Shown: positions 18,120 to 26,894, counted from the stretch's first letter. The stretch is 64,000 nt of DNA from Kingella sp. (in: b-proteobacteria) (GCF_030527935.1 NZ_JAUMZV010000007.1:1-64000); one strand, 5' to 3'. The notes: generated by a model not told the origin, from the sequence alone. Numbers and translations: made by a program.

Positions 18120-18968
18120 ATGTCCACCCCACGCAACATCAGCTTTGAATTTTTCCCCACCCGCACCCCCGAAGGGCGCGCCAAACAAATCCTTGTGCGC
18201 CAGCAGCTCAAACAGCTCAATCCGCAATTTTTCTCCTGCACATCAGGCGCAGGCGGCTCAACGCGTGAAGGCACGCTGCAAACCGTGCGCGATATTTTGA
18301 ACGAGCAAACCCCCGCCGCCCCCCATTTGCCCTGCATCGGCATGCTGGAAAACGAAATTGTTGAATTGCTGCAACAATACAAAGACATCGGCGTAAACCG
18401 CCTGATTGCCCTGCGCGGCGACATTCCATCGGGCACAGGTTTTGGCATGGAAGGCTTGCGCTACGCCAATGAACTCGTCGCCCTAGTCAAACAAAAATTT
18501 GGCGACCACTTCCACACCATTGTCGCCGCCTATCCCGAATATCATCCCCAATCGCAAAACGCCGCCGACGATTTGCGCTACTTCGTGCAAAAAGTGAACG
18601 CAGGCGCAGACAGCGCCATCACGCAATATTTTTTCAACGCCGATGCCTATTTTCACTTTGTGGACGATGCCCAACGCGCAGGCGTAACCATCCCCATCAT
18701 CCCCGGCATCATCCCCGTGGAAAGTTTCACCAAGCTGGTGCGCTTTTCCGATATGTGCGGCGCGGAAATCCCCCGCTGGCTGCGGCTCAAACTGTATTCC
18801 TATGCCGACGATGCCGAATCCATCCGCGCTTTCTCGCTGGATGTGGTAACCCAGATGTGCGAACGCTTGCTGCAAGGCGGCGCACCGGGCTTGCATTTTT
18901 ACACGCTCAACCGCGCCGATTTGGCAACGGAAATTTGCCAACGGGTGTATGGTACGCCAGCGGCGTAG
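18120..18968 (+). CDS. metF: Methylenetetrahydrofolate reductase
   Basis: A 282-residue flavoenzyme reducing 5,10-methylene- to 5-methyltetrahydrofolate, the methyl donor for MetE. The opening NISFEFFPTRTPEG, the RLIALRGDIPSG loop and PGIIPVESF are typical. The ATG at 18120 was chosen because the protein starts there in the family; the open frame before it translates DUS and repeat DNA. The stop runs directly into a DUS. Confidence 0.95.
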   Translation: MSTPRNISFEFFPTRTPEGRAKQILVRQQLKQLNPQFFSCTSGAGGSTREGTLQTVRDILNEQTPAAPHLPCIGMLENEIVELLQQYKDIGVNRLIALRGDIPSGTGFGMEGLRYANELVALVKQKFGDHFHTIVAAYPEYHPQSQNAADDLRYFVQKVNAGADSAITQYFFNADAYFHFVDDAQRAGVTIPIIPGIIPVESFTKLVRFSDMCGAEIPRWLRLKLYSYADDAESIRAFSLDVVTQMCERLLQGGAPGLHFYTLNRADLATEICQRVYGTPAA

Positions 18969-18987
18969 GCAGCCTGAAAATGGAACA

Positions 18988-19025
18988 GGCAGCCTGAAAA
19001 GCAAAATTGGGCTTTTCAGGCTGCC
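18988..19025. terminator. Inverted DUS pair after metF
   Basis: GGCAGCCTGAAAAGC pairs with GCTTTTCAGGCTGCC around a short loop, a 15-bp perfect stem downstream of metF. Confidence 0.65.
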
Positions 19026-19040
19026 CATTCGTTTCAGGCT

Positions 19041-19160
19041 AAAACCTTTGCAAAACCTGTAACCGATGGAGTGTCGGCGGCTCGCCGACATCTTGGTAAA
19101 TCAATAATGCCTTGTTTAATAGACAATTTGGCGACGAGCCGTCGCCGCTCCATTTTGGGT
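19041..19160. repeat. Repeat F, copy 1
   Basis: The block contains CCGATGGAGTGTCGGCGGCT, CGCCGACATCTTGG and later GGCGACGAGCCGTCGCCGCT then CCATTTTG. Both arms are local palindromes. Related blocks occur at 39921 (inverted), 43486 and 50608. There are no coding signs. Confidence 0.65.
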
Positions 19161-19170
19161 TTCAGGCTGC

Positions 19171-19593
19171 CTACTTATCCGCCCGTCGCCGCACAATCTC
19201 CGCCCGCGCATGGTCGTAACACCAATGAAACACCACCGTGTAGCCCATCACCGCCAGCGTCATGCCGATGTCCATCGCCACCGCTTCCCACCAGCCCATA
19301 TCCATCAGCCACGCGATAATCGGCACGGTCAGCAGCATCAGCCCGCCTTCAAACAGCACCGCGTGCAGCAGCCGCACCTTTGCCCCGCGTTCTATGCGCG
19401 GCGCGGTAAACCAGCGGTCAAACCCTGCGTTAAACACCACATTCCACGCCAGAGCCACCAGCGCAATCGTTATCATGGTGAGCGTGGTTTCGCCCGCCTG
19501 ATGCGCCGTCAGCAGCACCACCGCGATGCTGGACAACGCCACCAGCAGCACTTCAAACAACACCGCCTGAAAAATCCGCTCGCGCAAGGACAT
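19171..19593 (-). CDS. PACE-family multidrug efflux protein (AceI-like)
   Basis: A 140-residue inner-membrane protein made of two tandem transmembrane-pair domains. It matches the Acinetobacter chlorhexidine exporter AceI in layout. The RIFQAVLFE motif carries the conserved glutamate (E14); HAVLFEGGL and the ending VVFHWCYDH are the paired second-half motifs. The ATG at 19593 aligns with family starts. An ATG nine codons upstream (19620) overlaps the prfC stop and adds DUS-encoded ERQPE, so coupled translation from there is possible. It would export cationic biocides or polyamine-like compounds by proton exchange. Confidence 0.85.
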   Translation of the reverse strand: MSLRERIFQAVLFEVLLVALSSIAVVLLTAHQAGETTLTMITIALVALAWNVVFNAGFDRWFTAPRIERGAKVRLLHAVLFEGGLMLLTVPIIAWLMDMGWWEAVAMDIGMTLAVMGYTVVFHWCYDHARAEIVRRRADK

Positions 19594-19612
19594 TTCAGGC
19601 TGCCTTTCTGTT

Positions 19613-21211
19613 TCAATCATTCAATTTCACCGAATGCTCGCGCGTTTCGTGGAACACAATATCTTTCCAACGCTCTTCGGTTAAATTCAAATTCACGCGG
19701 TTGGGCGCGAGATAGGCGAGATTGCCTCCTGCGTCCACCGCCAAGTTTGCCGCGTTGGCTTTTTCAAACTCCGCCAGTTTTTTCTTGTCATCGCACGACA
19801 CCCAGCGCGCCGACCAAATCGCCGCGTTGTCAAACACCGCTTCCACGCCGTATTCGTTCGCCAGCCGCGACGTTACCACTTCAAACTGCAACACGCCCAC
19901 CGCGCCCAAAATCAAATCTGCGCCGCTCATCGGTTTGAAGACTTGAACCGCGCCTTCTTCGCCGAGCTGTTGCAAACCTTTTTGCAGTTGCTTGATTTTA
20001 AGCGGGTTTTTGATGCGAACGCTGCGGAACAGTTCGGGCGCGAAGAAGGGGATGCCGGTGAACGCCAGTTGTTCGCCTTCGGAGAAACTGTCGCCGATTT
20101 GGATGTTGCCGTGGTTCGGGATGCCGATGATGTCGCCCGCAAACGCTTCTTCCACCAGCTCGCGGTCGTGCGACATAAACGTAACCACGCTGCTGGCGGC
20201 GATTTCGCGGTTGATGCGCAGGTGCTTCATCTTCATGCCGCGCTCAAACTTGCCCGAGCAGACGCGCAAAAAGGCGATGCGGTCGCGGTGTTTCGGGTCC
20301 ATATTGGCTTGGATTTTGAACACAAATCCCGAAAACTTGGCTTCATCGGGCGCAACTTGGCGCACGGTGGCATCGCGCGGCTGCGGCGCGGGTGCCCAGT
20401 CAATCAGCGAGTTCAAGATTTCCTGAATGCCGAAGTTGTTAATCGCCGAACCGAAGAACACGGGCGTGAGTTCGCCCGCCAAAAATTCGTCCAAACTGAA
20501 CTCGTTGGACGCAGCCTGAACCAGCTCAATCTCGTCGCGCAGCTGCTGGATTTCCAGCGGAAAGCGTTGTTCCAGCTCGGGATTGTTGATGCCTTTAATC
20601 ACGTCAAATTCGTGCGGCAGCCGCTCGCCACCCGCTTCAAACAGGTAAATCTCATCGTTGAGAATGTGGTACACGCCCTTGAAGTTTTTGCCCATGCCGA
20701 TCGGCCAAGTAACGGGCGCGCAGCGGATTTTTAAAATATTTTCTACTTCGTCCAAGAGTTCCAGCGAATCGCGCACTTCGCGGTCGTATTTGTTCATAAA
20801 GGTTACGATGGGCGTGTTACGCAGGCGGCAGACGTTGAGCAGTTTGATGGTTTGCGCTTCCACGCCTTTGGCGGCATCAATCACCATCAATGCGCTGTCC
20901 ACAGCCGTGAGCACGCGGTAGGTGTCTTCCGAGAAGTCTTGGTGGCCGGGGGTGTCCAGCAGGTTGACGGTGTGGTCGTGGTAGTCAAACTGCATCACGC
21001 TGGACGCAACGGAAATGCCGCGCTGCTTTTCAATCTCCATCCAGTCGGACGTGGCGAACTTGCCGCTTTTCTTGCCCTTGACCGTGCCCGCGCTTTGGAT
21101 TGCGCCCGAAAACAGCAGCAGCTTTTCCGTGAGCGTGGTTTTACCCGCGTCGGGGTGGGAGATGATGGCGAAGGTGCGGCGGCGGCGCACGTTTTCTAGA
21201 ATTTCAGACAT
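19613..21211 (-). CDS. prfC: Peptide chain release factor 3
   Basis: A 532-residue GTPase that removes RF1/RF2 from the ribosome after peptide release. The G domain opens with RTFAIISHPDAGKTTLTEKLL, split here as ISHPDAGKT; DTPGHQDFSEDTYR and NKYDREVRD follow. Length matches the family (529 in E. coli). Its stop overlaps the possible upstream start of the PACE gene. Only one partial DUS lies within the gene. Confidence 0.96.
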   Translation of the reverse strand: MSEILENVRRRRTFAIISHPDAGKTTLTEKLLLFSGAIQSAGTVKGKKSGKFATSDWMEIEKQRGISVASSVMQFDYHDHTVNLLDTPGHQDFSEDTYRVLTAVDSALMVIDAAKGVEAQTIKLLNVCRLRNTPIVTFMNKYDREVRDSLELLDEVENILKIRCAPVTWPIGMGKNFKGVYHILNDEIYLFEAGGERLPHEFDVIKGINNPELEQRFPLEIQQLRDEIELVQAASNEFSLDEFLAGELTPVFFGSAINNFGIQEILNSLIDWAPAPQPRDATVRQVAPDEAKFSGFVFKIQANMDPKHRDRIAFLRVCSGKFERGMKMKHLRINREIAASSVVTFMSHDRELVEEAFAGDIIGIPNHGNIQIGDSFSEGEQLAFTGIPFFAPELFRSVRIKNPLKIKQLQKGLQQLGEEGAVQVFKPMSGADLILGAVGVLQFEVVTSRLANEYGVEAVFDNAAIWSARWVSCDDKKKLAEFEKANAANLAVDAGGNLAYLAPNRVNLNLTEERWKDIVFHETREHSVKLND

Positions 21212-21243
21212 AGGGACTCTTTGTTTAAACGGGTAATAATGAT

Positions 21244-21277
21244 TTTCAGGCTGCCTTTGGCATCAGGCAGCCTGAAA
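21244..21277. terminator. Inverted DUS pair upstream of prfC
   Basis: TTTTCAGGCTGCC pairs with GGCAGCCTGAAA around a 10-base loop, between prfC and the family-A element. Confidence 0.55.
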
Positions 21278-21361
21278 CGGGAAAAATGAAAGGGCGTATT
21301 GTAAACGTTTTTGGCGTTTCAGGCTGCCTGTGCGGGGAAACATAGGCAGCTTGAAACCTTA

Positions 21362-21521
21362 GAACCTGTATTCACTATTTCCATAGACATCTTTTATGCC
21401 CTAAAAACGCGGCTACTGCGTTAAAAATGCTCGCAAGGTGTCCAACCTTGCTGCGCTTTTTGCCTTGTATCCGCGCTTTTATGTCATAAAATCTGCCTAT
21501 GGAAATAGTGAATACAGGTTC
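21362..21521. mobile_element. Family-A MITE, copy 2 (160 bp)
   Basis: Same 160-bp unit as copy 1, in opposite orientation, flanked by TTA on both sides (21359-21361 and 21522-21524). It lies 32 bases beyond the 3' end of the pseudogene at 21554. Confidence 0.85.
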
Positions 21522-21553
21522 TTATTTTCAGGCTGTCCTAAATGCCGGCAAGG

Positions 21554-22109
21554 CTAGCAGAAGCTGATGCTGTGCCGCCCGCCGTTTTGCTGTTTCAGGC
21601 TGCATTCTTGGGCGAGTGCGTCGAGCCATCTTTGGCTGTTGGCAAACGGGGCGAAGCGGTGGTGGCTGACTCTGCTGATGTCGGCAATAAAGCGGCACAC
21701 GGTGGTGAAATGGGCGTGAAATAGGCGGGCGGTGTCGCGCAGGGCGTTTTCGCGGTTCATGTGTAAGGCAAAGCGCAGCATCGCCTGCTCGGCTTCGTTC
21801 AAACCGAGCCTGCGGGCAACAAAGTCGATGTTGCAGTAGGCTTGGGTGTAGTCGAGGTTGTCTGAATGCAGATGCTGGATTTGCTGGCGCCACGCAGTAA
21901 GCAGCTTGCGGGCGATGTGCTGTTTATCGGGATGCTCTTCCAGTTCGTCGGCCAGCCCGAGCGACTGGGTGATGTCGGTATCCCAGTTGCTGTTGTTGAG
22001 AAACGAGTAGGACAGTTTGTAATCAAGCCGCCGCCGCTGTATCATCTGCTCGGCATACAGGCTGATGGCGTGCGGGGTTGTGGGCGAGATTTTTTTGAAT
22101 GCTGGACAT
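21554..22109 (-). pseudogene. Frameshifted and probably truncated gene, unknown family
   Basis: A strong ribosome site (AAGGAGCAAGCC) precedes the ATG at 22109, but that frame (MSSIQKNLAHNP...) closes after 28 codons. One base too many in the CCCCG stretch near 22073-22077 separates it from a long good frame (HAISLYAEQMIQRRRLDYKL and onward). Removing one base joins the two into about 185 residues. The protein is helical and soluble, with LGLNEAEQAMLRFALHMNRE in the middle. The end lacks an obvious domain boundary and lies close to a family-A element and a DUS, so the 3' part may be lost. I do not recognise the family; it could be the N-terminal arm of a larger ATPase. Confidence 0.6.
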
Positions 22110-22336
22110 GGCTTGCTCCTTGTTGGAATACTGCCATTATCCGCAGGGACGCGACGGATAGTATTGCAGAGAAGAAAGGCAGCCTGAAAAGGCAAAGAAC
22201 GGCAACATGCGCCTAACGCAATCAACAAGCGCAGCAACAGCAAGACCGTTCGCAGCAAGCAGCGAATGTTTGATAAAATGGCGCATGATTTTTCAGCCTG
22301 AAATCTTTTCAAACCACCCAATCTATTCACATCATT

Positions 22337-22356
22337 ATTCCCGCCTGCGTAGGAAT
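22337..22356. repeat. dRS3-like 20-mer
   Basis: ATTCCCGCCTGCGTAGGAAT fits the neisserial dRS3 pattern ATTCCC-N8-GGGAAT with one mismatch. It is a lone copy upstream of rhlE. Confidence 0.6.
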
Positions 22357-22403
22357 AACGACATTTATCCGTTTCAGGCTGCCTTTAAATCCAACCAATA
22401 ATA

Positions 22404-22480
22404 GGCAGCCTTGCCCCTTTGTCCAAATCTTTGATTTGGGTATAAAGGGGTATACCGCAGCGCAACGCGCAAGGTTGAAA
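22404..22480. repeat. Repeat G, copy 1
   Basis: GGCAGCCTTGCCCCTTTGTC then CAAATCTTTGATTTGGGTAT and a CGCAACGCGCAAGGTTGAAAA end. The inverse block occurs at 49693-49775, also just upstream of a gene. It holds a CAAATCTTTGATTTG hairpin. Confidence 0.6.
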
Positions 22481-22508
22481 ACCAAAATAACCAAGAAAGA
22501 CCCCCACC

Positions 22509-23912
22509 ATGACCGCATTTACCGAACTGGGCTTAGGGCACGAAATCGCCACCGCCCTAGCCGCGCAAAACTACCAAACCCCCACCCCCATCCAAACCGC
22601 CGCCATCCCCAAAGCCTTAGCAGGGCACGACCTGCTCGCCGCCGCGCAAACAGGCACAGGCAAAACCGCCGCCTTTATGCTGCCCAGCCTAGAACGGCTA
22701 AAACGCTACGCCAACGCCAGCGCATCGCCCGCCATGCATCCCGTGCGGATGCTGGTGCTCACCCCCACGCGCGAGCTTGCCGACCAAATTGACCAAAACA
22801 CGCAAAACTACATCAAAAATCTGCCGCTGCGCCACACCGTGCTGTTTGGTGGCGTAAACATGAACAAGCAAACCGCCGATTTACGCGCAGGCTGCGAAAT
22901 CGTGGTGGCCACCGTAGGGCGACTGCTTGACCACGTTAAACAAAAAAACATCAATTTGAGCAAAGTAGAAATCGTGGTGCTGGACGAAGCCGACCGTATG
23001 CTGGACATGGGCTTTATTGACGACATCCGCAACATCATGCAAATGCTGCCCAAGCCGCGCCAAACGCTGCTATTCTCCGCCACCTTCGCCCCCGCCATCC
23101 GCAAGCTGGCGCAAGACTTTATGAACGCGCCGCAAATCGTGGAAGTTGCCGCGCAAAACACCACCAATGCCAATGTGGAAGAACACGTTATCTCCATTGA
23201 CAGCCACCGCAAACGCGAGCTTTTGGAGCGGCTGATTGTGGATTTGAACATGAACCAAGTCATCGTGTTCTGCAAAACCAAACAATCCGCCGACCAAGTC
23301 TCGCGCGATTTGGTGCGCCGTAGGCTGTCTGCCAACGCCATTCACGGCGACAAATCGCAGCAAACGCGGCTGGATGTGCTCAACCAGTTTAAATCGGGCG
23401 AGTTGCGCGTGTTGGTGGCAACAGACGTTGCCGCGCGCGGCTTAGACATCGCCGAGCTGCCGTTTGTGGTGAACTACGAACTGCCCACCCAAGCTGAAGA
23501 TTATGTGCACCGCATCGGGCGCACAGGACGCGCAGGCGCAGACGGCGTGGCGATTTCGCTGATGGACGAGACCGAGCAAAAAATGTACGAAGCCATCAAA
23601 GCCCTAACAGGCAACGAATTGCCGATTTCGCGCATTGAAGGCTTTGAGCCACGCTGGGAACAAGCACAAGCAGAAGGCAGCCTGAAAAACGAAAACAGCG
23701 CGCGCCCATCATCACGCCGCAACGACCGCGAGCCACCAGAACGCAGCGAGAAAAACGACCGCCGCACATCGCGCAACGAGCGCAACAATCGCAATCAAGA
23801 AATCCCCACCGTGGATGCCAGCAGCATCCCCCCGCGCACCAGCAGTCGCCGTCGTGGCAGAGAACGGCGTACTTGCGCCTTGCTGCAACGCAATTTTGGC
23901 GTGGAAGCGTAG
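22509..23912 (+). CDS. rhlE: DEAD-box ATP-dependent RNA helicase, RhlE type
   Basis: A 467-residue RNA helicase for ribosome assembly and RNA turnover. The Q motif (FTELGLGHEIATAL), AAQTGTGKTAAF, TPTRELADQ, VLDEADRMLDMGF, SAT and HRIGRTGRAG are present in order. A basic, disordered tail follows residue 385; a DUS at its base encodes GSLKNEN. The start follows AAGAAAGACCCCCACC. A DUS cassette terminator follows. Confidence 0.94.
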   Translation: MTAFTELGLGHEIATALAAQNYQTPTPIQTAAIPKALAGHDLLAAAQTGTGKTAAFMLPSLERLKRYANASASPAMHPVRMLVLTPTRELADQIDQNTQNYIKNLPLRHTVLFGGVNMNKQTADLRAGCEIVVATVGRLLDHVKQKNINLSKVEIVVLDEADRMLDMGFIDDIRNIMQMLPKPRQTLLFSATFAPAIRKLAQDFMNAPQIVEVAAQNTTNANVEEHVISIDSHRKRELLERLIVDLNMNQVIVFCKTKQSADQVSRDLVRRRLSANAIHGDKSQQTRLDVLNQFKSGELRVLVATDVAARGLDIAELPFVVNYELPTQAEDYVHRIGRTGRAGADGVAISLMDETEQKMYEAIKALTGNELPISRIEGFEPRWEQAQAEGSLKNENSARPSSRRNDREPPERSEKNDRRTSRNERNNRNQEIPTVDASSIPPRTSSRRRGRERRTCALLQRNFGVEA

Positions 23913-23929
23913 TTGGTTGCGCAATAAAA

Positions 23930-23997
23930 GGCAGCCTGAAAACGAGCGAAGTGAGTTTCAGCGAAGCTAAAACCACATCACACGTTTTCAGGCTGCC
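23930..23997. terminator. DUS pair with GAGCGAAGTG cassette after rhlE
   Basis: An inverted DUS pair encloses GAGCGAAGTGAGTTTCAGCG, the same cassette as at 8646 and 53287. It is followed by T residues. Confidence 0.6.
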
Positions 23998-24011
23998 TTT
24001 TATTGTTCACA

Positions 24012-24443
24012 CTACACATCTTCCACATCCACCACCTCAATCCCCAACTCCCGCAGCCGCTGCGCAAACAACCCGCTGCCCGCCACCAGCTTCCCCGTAA
24101 ACAAGCCATCGTACACATTATTCACACCGCAAGTTGGGCTGCGCGATTGCAACACCGCATGGCTAATCTTGCGCTGCCCAATCGTCGCAATGGCTTGCGC
24201 TACTCCATGCTGGTAAATCTCGTGCACATCGCGCCCCGAGCATTCCGTTACCCTGCCGTTGATGAGTTCCGCAGGTTCGCGCGGCGTGGGCAAGCCTGCC
24301 AATATTTCGGGACAAATCGGCAACACTTTCTTCCCCGCCAAATACGCCGCCGCGCGTGCGCTGTAATTGTTTTTGCCGTTGAATTTGCAGTTTGCGCCCA
24401 AAATGCACGCGCTCACCAGTACGCAAGGCTGCTCGTCTTTCAT
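24012..24443 (-). CDS. DUF523 family protein
   Basis: A 143-residue conserved cytoplasmic protein of the DUF523 family. VLVSACILGANCKFNG at the start and SRSPTCGVN near residue 100 place cysteines in the family pattern; CPEILAGLPTPR lies between. These cysteines suggest a metal or Fe-S site, but no reaction is established. The ATG at 24443 follows GGAGCAAAAG and removes a DUS-encoded N-terminal extension. Confidence 0.85.
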   Translation of the reverse strand: MKDEQPCVLVSACILGANCKFNGKNNYSARAAAYLAGKKVLPICPEILAGLPTPREPAELINGRVTECSGRDVHEIYQHGVAQAIATIGQRKISHAVLQSRSPTCGVNNVYDGLFTGKLVAGSGLFAQRLRELGIEVVDVEDV

Positions 24444-24490
24444 CTTTTGCTCCGTTGAATAGCGTTTCAGGCTGCCTTTTATACTGCGCA

Positions 24491-24961
24491 TCAAAACATC
24501 CCCTTGCGCGGTTTGCGCACGCCAATCTCCATTCCCGTGCGCCGCTTAATCTGCGCCCGCGTGGGCTGCCCATATTCCAGCCACAGCCGCAACTGGCGAA
24601 ACGCCGCTGCATCGGTGGCATCGTAGAACACGCATTGCCAAAACGTCGCATCCATCGTCTGCCAATGGATAAAGCACACCCAGCGCGTTGCAAGGCAGCC
24701 TGAAATCGGCTGCGCGGCAAAGGCTTCATCGCCGATAAACACCGCCGCAAAGCCCTGATTGTCCACCATCAAACGTTTCACATCGTAACGCGGTTTGCGC
24801 CATGCCGCCCACGCGCCGCACGCCGCAATCGCCGCCAGCAAACCACATTTCAGGCTGCCTGAAAAGTAAACGCATACCGCGCCAACCAGCAGCGCAGCAT
24901 AGCCCAAAGCCAAGCCGCGCCCCACGCGCGAAGCCACAAAATCGGCGCGAAACGATTGCAT
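24491..24961 (-). CDS. Putative membrane protein, YgfX-like
   Basis: A 156-residue protein with two close transmembrane helices (about 14-33 and 38-52), then a soluble part. The layout and W/R-rich content resemble YgfX/CptA-type small membrane proteins, but the match is weak. It starts 5 bases after the stop of the 24967 gene, so the two are probably co-transcribed. In-frame DUS copies encode FSGSLK and ISGCLA. Confidence 0.6.
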   Translation of the reverse strand: MQSFRADFVASRVGRGLALGYAALLVGAVCVYFSGSLKCGLLAAIAACGAWAAWRKPRYDVKRLMVDNQGFAAVFIGDEAFAAQPISGCLATRWVCFIHWQTMDATFWQCVFYDATDAAAFRQLRLWLEYGQPTRAQIKRRTGMEIGVRKPRKGMF

Positions 24962-24966
24962 CGCCG

Positions 24967-25326
24967 CTATGCCATGTTGTCAAACACAGGCGTGATTTGC
25001 AGCTCGGCTTCTTCCAAATCCAACACCGAATCGTGCACTTCCAGCTCAAAAAACTGCCAAAACGTTTCCAAATCCAAGTTTTTGGGATAGGTGGATTCGT
25101 CCAACGTCCAGCCCGCCAACTCGGCTTTGAAAATGCCCAAATAGCGTTCATCAAAATACGCCACCGCTTCTTCTGGCTCATCAAACACAGGAATCAAAAA
25201 CACGCTGCAATTAGCGCGCAACTGCGCCAGCGTTAAATCGGGCATATCGTCTTGCGTGCTGTTTAGCCACGCTAGGAAATGTTCGGTGGGTTTAAGCACC
25301 ACCGCGCTGCGGTCCACAAAATACAT
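24967..25326 (-). CDS. Conserved hypothetical protein
   Basis: A 119-residue acidic, soluble protein with no recognised domain. It opens MYFVDRSAVVLKPTEHFLAW and is rich in aromatic residues; the AYFDERYLGIFKAELAGW segment looks like a folded, conserved core. The start has a plausible AGGAT ribosome site. It is the first of a minus-strand pair with the 24491 gene. I believe homologues are neisserial but cannot name a function. Confidence 0.65.
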   Translation of the reverse strand: MYFVDRSAVVLKPTEHFLAWLNSTQDDMPDLTLAQLRANCSVFLIPVFDEPEEAVAYFDERYLGIFKAELAGWTLDESTYPKNLDLETFWQFFELEVHDSVLDLEEAELQITPVFDNMA

Positions 25327-25381
25327 GATTTATCCTTTCTGAACAAAGGCAGCACAAGGCAGCCTGAAAATAGATAAAAGG

Positions 25382-25406
25382 AAAAGCAGCTAAAAATAGC
25401 TGCTTT
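25382..25406 (-). terminator. Terminator after tRNA-Leu
   Basis: AAAGCAGCTA pairs with TAGCTGCTTT around AAAA, followed on the minus strand by T residues. It ends the tpiA-secG-tRNA-Leu transcript. Confidence 0.75.
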
Positions 25407-25411
25407 CGTGT

Positions 25412-25497
25412 TGGTGCCGACAGCGAGACTTGAACTCGCACGAGCTAGGCTCACTACCCCCTCAAGATAGCGTGTCTACCAATTTCACCATGTCGGC
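25412..25497 (-). tRNA. tRNA-Leu(GAG)
   Basis: An 86-nt type II tRNA with an encoded CCA end. The acceptor GCCGACA pairs with TGTCGGC, the anticodon stem CTATC/GGTAG encloses TTGAGGG (anticodon GAG), and the long variable arm expected of tRNA-Leu is present. It decodes CUU and CUC and lies seven bases from the secG stop. Confidence 0.95.
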
Positions 25498-25504
25498 GTA
25501 AAGT

Positions 25505-26113
25505 TTATTTTTTCTCTTGCTTGCCAGCGGGTTTGGCATTTTTGTTTTTGCTGGCGTTGTTTTTATGGGCATCGGCTTTGGTTTTGCTTTTAGCAGGCTC
25601 TGCCTTTTTGCTATCTTGTTTTGTGGCAGCGGGCTCGCTGGCGGTTTGTTTAGGCTCGCTGGCTGCTGCACTCGCTGCTACGGGCGCAATGGCTGCCGCA
25701 CTTGCCGAAGCAGAAACTGTTTCGCTTGCTGATGATGCTAATGCTGCATTGCTGGCGACAGGAGCGGCTTGTTGTGGCATTGCGGCTGGCGAAGCATTGG
25801 TGCTAACTGGCGCAGAAGCAGCAACAGGTGTGCTTTGTTGCACGTTGCTAAAATCAATGCCTTGATTGCGGTTGCTGCTGTGCACATAGCCTAACGCTAG
25901 GCTGGACGCAAAAAATATGGTGGCAAACACAGCCGTCATGCGGGTAAGAAAGTTTGCGTTACCCGCTGAACCAAACACGCCTTGCGCACTGCCTGAGCCA
26001 CCAAAACCTGCGCCCGCGTCTGCGCCTTTGCCTTGTTGCATCAGCACAAGGCAAACTACGCCGATAGACGAGAAAATATTGATAACTAAGATAAGTGTTT
26101 TAAAGGCTGCCAT
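25505..26113 (-). CDS. secG: Preprotein translocase subunit SecG
   Basis: A SecYEG channel subunit assisting export. The family part is residues 1-75: a first helix (LILVINIFSSIGVVCLVLMQ), the QQGKGADAGAGFGGSGSAQ loop and a second helix. A tail of about 125 residues rich in Ala, Ser and later Lys makes the protein 202 residues, nearly twice the usual length. The ATG at 26113 starts four bases after the tpiA stop, with no own ribosome site, so re-initiation is likely. A 39-codon upstream extension is the tpiA end in another frame. Confidence 0.93.
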   Translation of the reverse strand: MAAFKTLILVINIFSSIGVVCLVLMQQGKGADAGAGFGGSGSAQGVFGSAGNANFLTRMTAVFATIFFASSLALGYVHSSNRNQGIDFSNVQQSTPVAASAPVSTNASPAAMPQQAAPVASNAALASSASETVSASASAAAIAPVAASAAASEPKQTASEPAATKQDSKKAEPAKSKTKADAHKNNASKNKNAKPAGKQEKK

Positions 26114-26117
26114 TGGT

Positions 26118-26894
26118 TTATTGAGTGTTTTGTGCGGCTTGGATGATGGCGGTAAAGGCATCGTATTTGAGCGATGCGCCGCCAACGAGTGCGCCGTCAA
26201 CGTGGGGTACGCTAAAAATTTCGGCGGCATTGGTATCGTTTACGCTGCCGCCATAAAGAACGCGGATATTAGCATCGTTGCCACATAATGACAAGATTTC
26301 GCTGTAAATAAATGCGTGCATATCGGCAATTTGTTCTTTTGTTGCGACTTTTCCTGTGCCAATCGCCCATACGGGTTCATAGGCAACGGCGAAGTTTTGG
26401 GTTTTCAGCCCTTTGAACACGGAAAGCTGGTAAGCAACGGCTTCTTTTTCGCGCCCGTCTTCGCGCTCTTTCAGGCTTTCGCCCACGCACAGCAGCGGAA
26501 TTAAGCCTACGTTTAACACGTTTTCTATTTTTAGACGTTGCACGTCGTTTTTTTCGTTGAAATAAAGGCTGCGCTCGGAGTGCCCGATGAGCACAATGTC
26601 CACGCCCACATCGCGCATCATTTCGGCGGAAACTTCACCTGTATACGCGCCTTTATCGGGGAAGCGGCTCACATCTTGGGCGCAAACGTGGATTTTGTTG
26701 TCCAGCACAATTTGCACGGCGTTGTGAACTTGCAATAAATAGACGGTGGGCGGGCTGATGCCGATGCACACGTTGGCGGCAGCGGGCAGTTGGCGCAGCT
26801 TGTGGACAAGATTGTTGTTGTTGTGGAGTTGTCCGTTCATTTTCCAGTTGCCGACAACCCATTTTTGTTGCCAGATGTTGATTTCTTGTTCCAT
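26118..26894 (-). CDS. tpiA: Triosephosphate isomerase
   Basis: A 258-residue glycolytic enzyme interconverting dihydroxyacetone phosphate and glyceraldehyde 3-phosphate. WVVGNWKMNG holds the catalytic lysine, IGHSERS the histidine and YEPVWAIGTGK the glutamate; the phosphate loop is LYGGSVN. tpiA-secG is a conserved bacterial pair and probably one transcript running on into tRNA-Leu. Confidence 0.97.
   Translation of the reverse strand: MEQEINIWQQKWVVGNWKMNGQLHNNNNLVHKLRQLPAAANVCIGISPPTVYLLQVHNAVQIVLDNKIHVCAQDVSRFPDKGAYTGEVSAEMMRDVGVDIVLIGHSERSLYFNEKNDVQRLKIENVLNVGLIPLLCVGESLKEREDGREKEAVAYQLSVFKGLKTQNFAVAYEPVWAIGTGKVATKEQIADMHAFIYSEILSLCGNDANIRVLYGGSVNDTNAAEIFSVPHVDGALVGGASLKYDAFTAIIQAAQNTQ

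Noticed and set aside
18120..18968. Longer start for metF (17865)
   Set aside because: The extra 85 residues translate the GTAGGGTGTGTG repeat and a DUS pair and have no family counterpart.
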